NCBI GenBank assembly: GCA_947175225.1
Contig: CAMWLX010000194.1
Span: 1 to 6,759, forward strand
Reading direction: 5' to 3'
Length of the DNA stretch: 6,759 bases
Source of the DNA: an uncultured Porphyromonadaceae bacterium
GTDB taxonomy: Bacteria; Bacteroidota; Bacteroidia; Bacteroidales; Muribaculaceae
The notes beneath the pieces are model-generated. The model had not been told where the DNA came from, searched no databases, and saw only the letters and a list, made by a program, of their open reading frames with translations. The position numbers and the translations under genes are program-made. Shown here in pieces: positions 1 to 6,297 of the stretch (position 1 is the stretch's first letter; each line of letters begins with the position of its first letter).

Positions 1-15
1 ATATTGCATTGTCCT

Positions 16-68
16 TAGATTATGCATTGAAGTTGTTTAAACAACTTCATTATAAATTATGCATTGAA
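16..68. repeat. 16-bp direct repeat pair flanking a 22-bp palindrome
   Basis: Two copies of TAnATTATGCATTGAA lie at 16-31 and 53-68; they match at 15 of 16 bases and differ only at the third (G in the first, A in the second). A shorter relative, TTGCATTG, lies at 4-11. Between the copies is the palindrome described separately; its first four bases (TGAA) are the last four of the first copy. The second copy ends 7 bp before the ATG of the response-regulator gene. Spacing between equivalent bases is 37 bp, about 3.5 helical turns. This is seen directly. That it binds a regulator is inference. Confidence 0.6.
28..49. promoter_or_regulatory. Perfect 22-bp palindrome upstream of the response-regulator operon; candidate operator
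   Basis: The half-site TGAAGTTGTTT (28-38) is followed directly by its exact reverse complement (39-49), with no spacer; the centre is GTTTAAAC. It lies 26 bp before the start codon at 76. The lack of a loop fits a dimer-binding DNA site better than an RNA hairpin. A terminator for a gene left of the window is possible but less likely, since no clear T-run follows on the plus strand. No TTTG / TAnnTTTG Bacteroidetes promoter pair and no GG-N10-GC sigma-54 signature is visible in 1-75, so the promoter is unresolved. Confidence 0.5.
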
Positions 69-75
69 AAAGATC

Positions 76-600
76 ATGAACTCTAAATATGGAACAATAC
101 TGGTTGTCGACGATAACCCGGCTATATTAACGGCTGTGAAAATATGTCTTGGAAATGTGTTTGAGCGCATCATCACCTTGACTTCCCCCGAATCTGTCCT
201 CGTTACTCTCGGACAGGAGGAGGTAGACGTGATTCTTCTTGATATGAATTTTTCTCCCGGAGTCAACTCCGGGCATGATGGTCTGTTTTGGCTCTCTGCT
301 ATGCGGAAGAAACATCCCGATATACCTATAGTCTTGGTTACAGCTTACGCTGATGTCCGGTTGGCAGTTAAGGGTCTGAAAAATGGAGCAGCTGATTTCG
401 TCACAAAGCCATGGGATAATGACGATTTGATACGTGTGCTGAAAGATGCCATCGACAAGACAAAAGTTGTGGTCTCCCTCCACGAATTGGAGATGGCTCA
501 TATTAAGAAAGTTGTCGACAAGTGCAATGGCAATATGAGCAAGGCTGCGGAATTGCTCGGCATAACACGCCAGACTTTATACCGGAAGTATCAGCCATGA
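76..600 (+). CDS. Short response regulator: receiver domain plus Fis-type HTH, no AAA+ domain
   Basis: This 174-residue protein is a DNA-binding response regulator. Residues 6-125 form a receiver domain: acidic pair D12-D13, phospho-acceptor D56 in 'VILLDMNF', switch T89 and K111 in 'TKPWDN'. Residues about 135-172 form a Fis-type helix-turn-helix ('NGNMSKAAELLGITRQTLYRK'). REC joins HTH through about ten residues, so the sigma-54 ATPase module of NtrC is absent; the architecture resembles the RegA/ActR/PrrA class, which acts without sigma-54 activation. I chose ATG at 76; an in-frame TTG at 64 would add MKKI, but a TTG start is less likely. The stop TGA (598-600) overlaps the kinase ATG (597-599), indicating translational coupling. 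REC and HTH closely resemble the regulator at 4894-6264: in the HTH stretch 22 of 38 aligned residues match by my hand alignment. Target genes are unknown; the upstream palindrome is a candidate for autoregulation. Confidence 0.9.
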   Translation: MNSKYGTILVVDDNPAILTAVKICLGNVFERIITLTSPESVLVTLGQEEVDVILLDMNFSPGVNSGHDGLFWLSAMRKKHPDIPIVLVTAYADVRLAVKGLKNGAADFVTKPWDNDDLIRVLKDAIDKTKVVVSLHELEMAHIKKVVDKCNGNMSKAAELLGITRQTLYRKYQP

Positions 601-1445
601 CCATTGCTATAGCAGCAGCTGTAGGGCTCTTGATAGTGCTCCTTATTATTGGAATATATCGCCATCAACGTTTGCTTAGAGACAGAGCCCAGTTGATGCG
701 TGATGCTGTGCGACATCATGACTTTTCATTTCGATTGCCCACAAAAGGTCTGCTATTTGGCGAATTGGCATTGCAGAATGCCCTTAACGATATGGGTCAT
801 GAAATAGAGAAGTTGGTGGCACACAATGAAGTGGAATCTTGGCAACGGCTCACACGAGTTTTGACACATGAAATAATGAATGCCACAACTCCTATTCGTA
901 GCATCAGCCAAGCATATCTTTCCAATCCAGACATAAAGGACACTCCATATGAAGAGGGGATTAAGGCGATCTACGACACAAGCACCGGATTGTCAACTTT
1001 TGTAAACAGCTATCGCAAATTGACACAGTTGCAAGACCCCGTCATGAAGAATCTTGAATTGAAAGATTTCTTTCAAAGCATATCATCTCTCTATTTAGAT
1101 TTAAAGTGGGAGATAGATGTTGAAGATGACATATATCTCCGTGCAGACGAAAATATGCTTCGTCAAGTCTTTATCAACCTGACGAAGAATGCAATAGAAG
1201 CTAATGCAAAGAAAATAGGAATCAAGTATATAAGAGAGACATCCGCCATTCAGATTAGTAATGATGGTCATGTTATCCCCGACGATGTTGCCAGAGAAAT
1301 ATTCATTCCTTTTTTCACCACCAAACAGTCAGGCTCCGGAATAGGTCTGTCTCTGTCGCGCCAAATGCTTCTAAAGCAAAGACTTATACTTCGCCTTGCC
1401 GATTATTCGGCGCCAGGCTACAATGTCACCTTCCTGCTCGAATGA
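597..1445 (+). CDS. Membrane-anchored NtrY-like sensor histidine kinase, short, no sensor domain
   Basis: This 282-residue kinase is the likely partner of the regulator just upstream. Residues 2-21 form one hydrophobic helix followed by basic residues (YRHQRLLRDR), predicting a cytoplasmic body and essentially no periplasmic part. Residues 30-72 look like a degenerate HAMP/linker ('DFSFRLP'). The phospho-acceptor is H91 in 'LTHEIMN'; the N-box is 'NLTKNAIEAN' (N198); the F-box is 'FIPFFTTK'; the G2-box is GSGIG (246-250). Two ATP-site details are odd. G1 reads 'SNDGHVIP' instead of D-N-G-x-G, and the usual 'HGG' after 'SLSRQ' is replaced by 'LLKQRL'. I recall N-N-G/N-D-G variants in related Bacteroidetes kinases, so G1 need not mean inactivity. 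The start at 597 is preferred over an earlier ATG at 522, which would run 78 bases inside the regulator gene and add residues before the membrane helix. The last codons form the left arm of the inverted repeat at 1431-1477. Confidence 0.88.
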   Translation: MTIAIAAAVGLLIVLLIIGIYRHQRLLRDRAQLMRDAVRHHDFSFRLPTKGLLFGELALQNALNDMGHEIEKLVAHNEVESWQRLTRVLTHEIMNATTPIRSISQAYLSNPDIKDTPYEEGIKAIYDTSTGLSTFVNSYRKLTQLQDPVMKNLELKDFFQSISSLYLDLKWEIDVEDDIYLRADENMLRQVFINLTKNAIEANAKKIGIKYIRETSAIQISNDGHVIPDDVAREIFIPFFTTKQSGSGIGLSLSRQMLLKQRLILRLADYSAPGYNVTFLLE

Positions 1446-1477
1446 TTCTTACTGTATGAGAATCATTCGAGCAGGAA
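1431..1477. terminator. Perfect 19-bp inverted repeat between convergent genes; candidate bidirectional terminator
   Basis: The arms at 1431-1449 and 1459-1477 are exact reverse complements over 19 bases; a wobble (1450/1458) and an A-T pair (1451/1457) extend the stem to 21 with a five-base loop. The left arm includes the kinase stop codon (1443-1445), and the right arm ends one base before the helicase stop codon (1478-1480 on the minus strand). Its place between two converging genes points to termination in both directions. No U-run follows on either strand, so it is not a textbook intrinsic terminator; it could instead protect the 3' ends of the transcripts. Confidence 0.7.
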
Positions 1478-3568
1478 TCAAGATTTGTATGATCGGATGA
1501 TGTCGAGGAGGTCGCTGCCATAGTCGGCCTTCTTCTTTTTTCCAATGCCGGGGATGGAGCTTAGGTCGTCCTCGTCTTGTGGCATCTCGTTGGCAAGAAT
1601 CACCAAAGTTTTATTCCCTAAGATCATGAACGCTGCCACTCCTTCTTCTCTCGCTTTCTGTCTTCTCCAATCTGCAAGACGCTGATAGAGTTCAGGATTC
1701 TCTATATCGGAGTTCAATTGGGCACTATTGTTTTTTGATGTGATTTTAAGCCATGTATTATCAGAAAGAGATATTTCACGCTTTATCTTGAGGAAATCAG
1801 CAGCTGAGAGTTTCTTTTTTAGGGTAGCTTCCATAAGGGCCTCTTTCAATTTTGCTTCATACTCCACCATATTCATGGTTTCGACAAATTTCTTTAGGGC
1901 ATCTTTATTGTCTATTTCAGTTGGAAGATCCTTCAAAAACTGAAAAATGGGACGCAATTCCTTCAAGAAATAATTGCTTGCTGCTTTCAGTCGGTCATGA
2001 ATTTGATTGGGAGTGTTGCCCTTGGCAGCCATGTTGCGGAGTTGCTGTTGAAAACGGAGTGAAACATCATATAGAGCCTTAAACTGCTTGTTGAATAATT
2101 CGCCGTAGGCTGCCGTCATCTTAGGAAAGGCAGCAGCATGGCTTGACTGAAGAACTCTATGGAGATTGTCCATCGCATTACGAAGACCAGTGAGATCGGG
2201 AACCTCAAGATCGAGCCTTTGGTCGAAATCAGTCTGCAATCTATCGACTTTAGTTGAATCTGCTTCTCTTGCAGAGCACGCTTGCTCAAAATTAGAAACC
2301 TTGCTGTCGCAAATGATTGATGAAGGTGGGAGTGGACGTTCAAGTACAAGACCCTCAAGACTACGGCATCGGCTTAGAGCTACGTATGTCTGTCCATGGG
2401 CAAAAGCTGCAGAAGCATTGATGATGGCCTTGTCGAATGTAAGACCTTGGCTTTTATGAATGGTTATTGCCCAGGCAGCTCTAAGTGGAATTTGGGTGAA
2501 GCGTCCTACGACCTTTTCCTTCATCTCTTTACTTTTCTCATCGATAGTATAAGCAGTGTTTTCCCAAGTTTCTTTTTCTACTTCAATTGGGGGCATATCA
2601 TCGTCTGTCACCACAACTACCTTACCATTTTCTGAGATACTTCTGATGTGACCAATAAGACCGTTGTAGTATCTGCGTGCGCCGCTGCTGTCATTTTTGA
2701 CAAACATCACCTGTGCCCCTTCTTTAAGAGTGAGATTCTTTTCAACCGGATAAATCAACTCAGGAAACTCACCTTCTATTTCAGCTTCAAAATTATGAGG
2801 CGTTGCGCTCAACTCTTGCATTTTCTTGACATTTACATCATGAGCCTGGCGATTGTGAGTCATAAGTCGGATATAGCGGTCAGATTCAGGCGGGTTAAAA
2901 TTAGGATAATATCTTGAGTTTAATGAGAGCAGAGTGTTATTGTCGGCACGGTTTTCTCTGATAGCATTCAAAATCTTTATGAAGTCAGCGTCTTTCTGAC
3001 GGTAAACTTTCGTCAGTTCGATAGTCTCGTATGGGGTAGTTGAGAGTACTTTGCTATCGAAAAAATATGGTGAGTGATAATATTCGCTCAGCATATTCCA
3101 TTCCTCTTCCTTTACCACGGGAGGAAGTTGCTGCATATCTCCAATCATTATGATTTGCACACCCCCAAATGGAAGAGGAGAGTGTCGGAGTTGACGCAGT
3201 TTTGCATCTATAGCATCGAGAATGTCAGCGCGGACCATACTTATCTCATCGATAACAATAGTGTCGAGAGACCGAATGATCTTGACTTTATCTTTGGATA
3301 ATTTTTTAAAGCGTGTGCCGCTTTCAGCCTGACCTATTCCCGGAATATAAGGTGAAAAAGAAAGTTGGAAGAAACTGTGAATGGTCATGCCCTCAGCATT
3401 GAGGGCTGCAATACCTGTTGGTGCGAGAATCACCATTGTCTTCATGCTTTCCGCCTTCAGGCGTTTGAGGAAAGTGGTCTTGCCTGTTCCTGCTTTACCT
3501 GTCAAAAATACATTGGCGCCGGTATGCTCTACCAATCGCCAAGCCAGTTCCATCTGCTTATTCTCCAT
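1478..3568 (-). CDS. Pif1/RecD2-like SF1 DNA helicase with C-terminal HRDC domain
   Basis: This 696-residue protein is probably an ATP-dependent 5'-3' DNA helicase acting in replication or repair. Motifs from the ATG: Walker A GKAGTGKT (24-31), 'APTGIAALN' (49-57), Walker B 'VIDEISMV' (D107, E108), motif III 'GDMQQLPP' (143-150), 'KVYRQKD' (187-193), then 'HKSQGLTF' (371-378) and 'YVALSRCRS' (395-403), which form the C-terminal motor motifs of the UvrD_C_2 type. Residues 626-692 resemble an HRDC nucleic-acid-binding domain ('LADWRRQKAREEGVAAFMIL...IPGIGKKK'). Between them, about 430-625, is a charged, mostly helical stretch I cannot assign. I start at ATG 3568 ('MENKQMELAWRLVEHTG'); an in-frame TTG at 3586 would add six residues, and neither start has a strong ribosome site. 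It is downstream of and co-directional with the two-component pair but separated from it by 168 bp. I see no mechanistic link to the signalling genes. Family assignment is firm; exact subfamily and role are not. Confidence 0.9.
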   Translation of the reverse strand: MENKQMELAWRLVEHTGANVFLTGKAGTGKTTFLKRLKAESMKTMVILAPTGIAALNAEGMTIHSFFQLSFSPYIPGIGQAESGTRFKKLSKDKVKIIRSLDTIVIDEISMVRADILDAIDAKLRQLRHSPLPFGGVQIIMIGDMQQLPPVVKEEEWNMLSEYYHSPYFFDSKVLSTTPYETIELTKVYRQKDADFIKILNAIRENRADNNTLLSLNSRYYPNFNPPESDRYIRLMTHNRQAHDVNVKKMQELSATPHNFEAEIEGEFPELIYPVEKNLTLKEGAQVMFVKNDSSGARRYYNGLIGHIRSISENGKVVVVTDDDMPPIEVEKETWENTAYTIDEKSKEMKEKVVGRFTQIPLRAAWAITIHKSQGLTFDKAIINASAAFAHGQTYVALSRCRSLEGLVLERPLPPSSIICDSKVSNFEQACSAREADSTKVDRLQTDFDQRLDLEVPDLTGLRNAMDNLHRVLQSSHAAAFPKMTAAYGELFNKQFKALYDVSLRFQQQLRNMAAKGNTPNQIHDRLKAASNYFLKELRPIFQFLKDLPTEIDNKDALKKFVETMNMVEYEAKLKEALMEATLKKKLSAADFLKIKREISLSDNTWLKITSKNNSAQLNSDIENPELYQRLADWRRQKAREEGVAAFMILGNKTLVILANEMPQDEDDLSSIPGIGKKKKADYGSDLLDIIRSYKS

Positions 3569-3736
3569 GATATTCTTTTTCTGCAAAATTTAATTTTTAA
3601 GTAGCACACTAAAATGAGATTCTTTAAGACGCTTAATGACGCATGCGGAGCATACTCTCTACACTGATTGTCTATAAGATTTATTCTTATTTAGTGACAG
3701 TATCCCTATATATTAACAAGCAAAACTTGCATTTTA
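3569..3736 (-). promoter_or_regulatory. Intergenic region upstream of the helicase, probably holding its promoter
   Basis: This AT-rich gap lies between the stop of the soluble kinase and the helicase start. It holds a dyad centred on 3682: ATAAGA (3674-3679) and TCTTAT (3685-3690), with outer ACTG (3663-3666) and CAGT (3698-3701) placed symmetrically. It also has two adjacent near-repeats, TTAAGACGC (3624-3632) and TTAATGACGC (3633-3642). On the minus strand TAAATTTTG (3592-3584) resembles the Bacteroidetes -7 box TAnnTTTG with one extra base, but it is only 15 bp from the start codon. There is no GG-N10-GC sigma-54 signature. A promoter here is inferred; its exact place is not determined. 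Confidence 0.3.
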
Positions 3737-4894
3737 TTATAGGCGATAGATGAAGGGGAGGGTGATGGAGAAGGTGGTGCCGGTGGGGTTAGTATCGAAG
3801 GATAGGGAGCCCCCGTGCATGTTTATGATCTGGCGGGAAAGGCTTAGGCCTATGCCGGAGCCTCCGCTTTTTGTAGTGAAGAATGGGAGGAAAATATTTT
3901 TTGCTGCATCCGGACTTATTCCACAACCATTGTCCTCTACCGAAATCATGAAATGATGATTCGGATGGTCGGCTTTTGTAGATACGATTACGGTGGGATT
4001 CTCTTGTATGGATTCCACTGCATTTTTTATCAGGTTGATCAATACCTGTTCCATCTGATGGCGGTCAAATTGCAGTTGAATGTCAGGATCTTCTATATTG
4101 AAAACGACGAATGGTTCAGGAAAGAGAGCACGCAATCCATCGAAAATATCTCCGATTCTTGTCCATTCAAGATGTGGCTGTGAGAGTCGGGATAGTTTCC
4201 GATAGTTTTCCACAAACTTCAGTAGTCCCTTGCTTCGCCTGTTGATGGCATTGAGTGCTTCTGTAGAGTCCTCGTCAAGTTGACTGTTGGTCTCCGTCAG
4301 CATCCCCGAGAGGGAAATGATGGGGGAGAGGGAATTCATTATCTCGTGGGTCAGCACCCTAATAAGTTTACGCTGAGCCTCTATCTCGCTTTGCTGGACA
4401 AGAAGGTTGACATTCTCGATGGAGTAGATGTAGACATCAGTTCCTTCGGAATCATAGGTAGCCATAGAGAGCTTCAGACGTTCCTCTACTCCGTTTAAGC
4501 TTAGCGTAAGTATCTTTGGCAGTCCAGGAATAAGTGCCTTCAGACCGGCTGCAAGGTCGGGATGCAGGGCATCGAGCATTGACAGATGAGTAATCTTAAA
4601 TCCGCAAAGATTATCTATAGCCTTCTGATTCATCCATGACACATTCCCTTCCGTATCGGTCACGATCAAGGCAGAGTCCACAAGATTCAGGATAGCCTCG
4701 TATTGTCCATACTGTCTTTCTTGACGTATTATGTCCTCACGGAAACCGGATATTACCTCATTCATCTCCTCGGCAAGTTTCCTTTCAGATCCACGCATTC
4801 TTTCTGCCGGGAATCGGAGAGAGAAATCGCGGTTTCTGATAGCCTGAAGCATGCGTCGAATACGCTCTGCCGATTTATTGCCAAACCATCCCAT
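3737..4894 (-). CDS. Soluble PAS-domain NtrB/NtrY-like sensor histidine kinase
   Basis: This 385-residue kinase probably phosphorylates the NtrC-type regulator encoded just upstream. It has no hydrophobic segment, so it should be cytoplasmic. Residues 9-60 match the juxtamembrane part of the kinase at 597-1445 ('RDFSLRFP' against 'HDFSFRLP'), like a HAMP/linker that has lost its membrane helix. Residues about 63-163 form a PAS-like domain ('ILNLVDSALIVTDTEGNVSWMNQKA'). H183 in 'LTHEIMNSLSPI' is the phospho-acceptor; the ATPase domain is canonical: N-box 'NLIKNAVES' (N291), G1 DNGCG (321-325), F-box 'FLPFFTTK', G2 GSGIG (345-349), and 'HGG' (360-362). The ATG overlaps the regulator stop by one base (TAATG, 4896-4892), a clear sign of co-translation. 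The PAS ligand is unknown, and no conserved haem, flavin or metal-binding residue stands out. Nitrogen control, as in true NtrB, should not be assumed from similarity alone. Confidence 0.92.
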   Translation of the reverse strand: MGWFGNKSAERIRRMLQAIRNRDFSLRFPAERMRGSERKLAEEMNEVISGFREDIIRQERQYGQYEAILNLVDSALIVTDTEGNVSWMNQKAIDNLCGFKITHLSMLDALHPDLAAGLKALIPGLPKILTLSLNGVEERLKLSMATYDSEGTDVYIYSIENVNLLVQQSEIEAQRKLIRVLTHEIMNSLSPIISLSGMLTETNSQLDEDSTEALNAINRRSKGLLKFVENYRKLSRLSQPHLEWTRIGDIFDGLRALFPEPFVVFNIEDPDIQLQFDRHQMEQVLINLIKNAVESIQENPTVIVSTKADHPNHHFMISVEDNGCGISPDAAKNIFLPFFTTKSGGSGIGLSLSRQIINMHGGSLSFDTNPTGTTFSITLPFIYRL

Positions 4895-6264
4895 TACAAT
4901 CCGTATTTCTCTATCTTTCGGTAGAGTGTGAAGCGTGTGATACCGAGCAGAGAGGCAGCCTGCGAAAGATTTCCGTTGCTACGGCTGATTGCTTTCATGA
5001 TAGCGTCCTGCTCCAAGGCCTCCAGATTCAGGGTCTCAGGTTTTGAAGCCGGTTCGATAATGCGAGAGAATTCAAAATCGTCAGCTTCCAATACGTTTCC
5101 TGATGCCATGACAATAGCCCTTTCCACCACATGCTGCAATTCCCTGACATTGCCGGGCCATGAATGGCCAAGGAGTTTGCGTTTAGCAGAAGTCGCGATT
5201 TTTACATCCTCCAGTCTGTATCTTTGGGCTATCTGACGAGAGAAATATTCAGCGAGGAGCACAATGTCTTCTCCTCGTTCTCTAAGGGGTGGTATATGCA
5301 ATTCGATGGTGTTGAGCCTATAAAGAAGGTCTTGCCTGAAAGTGCCCTCTGCAACCATGCTTGCCAGATCTGCATTTGTAGCAGAAAGGATTCGCACATC
5401 AACTTTATTTACCTTTGTAGAGCCAAGACGCGAAATCTCATGTTTCTCAATCATCGTGAGCAACTTTTGTTGGGCTCCTGGAAGCAGATTGCCGATTTCA
5501 TCGAGAAATGCCGTACCACCGGCAGCTGATTCCAGACGACCGGCTTTGGCTACCTTTGCATCTGTGAAGGCTCCTTTCTCATGTCCGAAAAGCTCGCTTT
5601 CGAAGAGGTGTTCCGGGATAGTACCGAGATCGATGGAAACAAAGGGTTTGTTATTACGGTGGGAATGATAATGAAGGAGATGAGCAACGACATCTTTTCC
5701 GGAACCGTTCTCACCGGTGATAAGTACATTGGCGTCGGTAGCCGCGATTTTCGCTATCTGTTTGTTGAGAAGTTGCATCTGAGGCGATTCTCCAATCAGT
5801 ACCGGAGCATCCTCTGTCTTTGGCTGGGTATAAATCTCTTGTTTTTCATTCTCAAACGATGAATTTCTGCGTGATCGGCTAAGATCTACTGCGCTCTGTA
5901 CAATACCGAGGAGCTTGGCATTGTCCCATGGTTTGGGTATGAAGTCTACGGCACCAGCCTTTATTGCTCTGACGGCTTTCTCTGTATCGACATAAGCAGT
6001 GATGAAGAGCACCACGGCTTTTGGATTCTTTTTCAGGATAAAATCAAGCCATTGGTATCCTTCCTCCCCGCTGCTGGCATTGCGGTGGAAATTCATGTCA
6101 AGGAGAATGACATCCGGGTCGAAAGTGTCCATTAGTCTTCCTATATCTTTGGGATCTGTCAAGATGCGTACACCCTCCACATGCTGACGGAGCAGCATAT
6201 TTAGCGACAACAATACATCCTCATTGTCGTCGACCACTAAAACTTTGCCTTTTTTCTCACTCAT
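4894..6264 (-). CDS. NtrC-family sigma-54-dependent response regulator (REC, AAA+, Fis-type HTH)
   Basis: This 456-residue protein is a full-length enhancer-binding activator. REC spans 6-125: D12-D13, phospho-acceptor D56, T89 and K111 in 'PKPWDN'. The AAA+ domain spans about 154-400: Walker A GENGSGKD (184-191), the sigma-54 contact loop GAFTDA (231-236), Walker B 'TAFLDEIGN' (251-259), sensor I 'SATN' (294-297), 'FRQDLLYRLN' (309-318), and sensor II 'WPGNVREL' (369-376). A Fis-type HTH ends the protein ('NGNLSQAASLLGITRFTLYRK', 430-450). The sigma-54 loop has Asp where GAFTGA has the second Gly; I recall this variant in other Bacteroidetes members, so sigma-54 activation is still likely. 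ATG 6264 has an AG-rich ribosome site 6 bp upstream. The toxin gene ends 33 bp upstream on the same strand, so read-through from the toxin-antitoxin promoter is possible. Its kinase follows with a one-base overlap. Targets are unknown. Confidence 0.95.
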   Translation of the reverse strand: MSEKKGKVLVVDDNEDVLLSLNMLLRQHVEGVRILTDPKDIGRLMDTFDPDVILLDMNFHRNASSGEEGYQWLDFILKKNPKAVVLFITAYVDTEKAVRAIKAGAVDFIPKPWDNAKLLGIVQSAVDLSRSRRNSSFENEKQEIYTQPKTEDAPVLIGESPQMQLLNKQIAKIAATDANVLITGENGSGKDVVAHLLHYHSHRNNKPFVSIDLGTIPEHLFESELFGHEKGAFTDAKVAKAGRLESAAGGTAFLDEIGNLLPGAQQKLLTMIEKHEISRLGSTKVNKVDVRILSATNADLASMVAEGTFRQDLLYRLNTIELHIPPLRERGEDIVLLAEYFSRQIAQRYRLEDVKIATSAKRKLLGHSWPGNVRELQHVVERAIVMASGNVLEADDFEFSRIIEPASKPETLNLEALEQDAIMKAISRSNGNLSQAASLLGITRFTLYRKIEKYGL

Positions 6265-6270
6265 AAATTA

Positions 6271-6278
6271 TCCCTTCC
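6271..6278 (-). promoter_or_regulatory. Strong ribosome binding site of the NtrC-type regulator
   Basis: On the minus strand GGAAGGGA lies six bases before the ATG at 6264. It is the only clear purine-rich Shine-Dalgarno-like site in the window; the other starts have AT-rich leaders or overlap the preceding stop, as is usual in Bacteroidetes. It supports the chosen start. Confidence 0.5.
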
Positions 6279-6297
6279 AACTTATTTCTTACATTTA

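Noticed and set aside
3..86. A plus-strand frame open from the window edge to TAA at 84-86, which could be the tail of an upstream gene
   Set aside because: It is only 27 codons, shows no recognisable motif, runs through the palindrome and the repeats, and would overlap the regulator start. It cannot be told from chance here.
127..501. 124-codon minus-strand open frame
   Set aside because: It is antisense to the response regulator; the translation has no domain character and the plus-strand protein is clearly real.
522..596. Longer histidine kinase start at ATG 522
   Set aside because: It lies inside the regulator's HTH-coding region and adds polar residues before the membrane helix. The ATG at 597, overlapping the stop, is the natural coupled start.
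2166..2459. 97-codon plus-strand open frame
   Set aside because: It is antisense to the helicase, whose conserved motifs are on the minus strand here.
3717..3729. Small hairpin CAAG-CAAAA-CTTG after the soluble kinase as a terminator
   Set aside because: A four-base stem is too weak, and no U-run follows on the minus strand.
5164..5668. Plus-strand open frames of 108-121 codons
   Set aside because: They are shadows of the NtrC-type regulator on the other strand, with low-complexity translations and no motifs.
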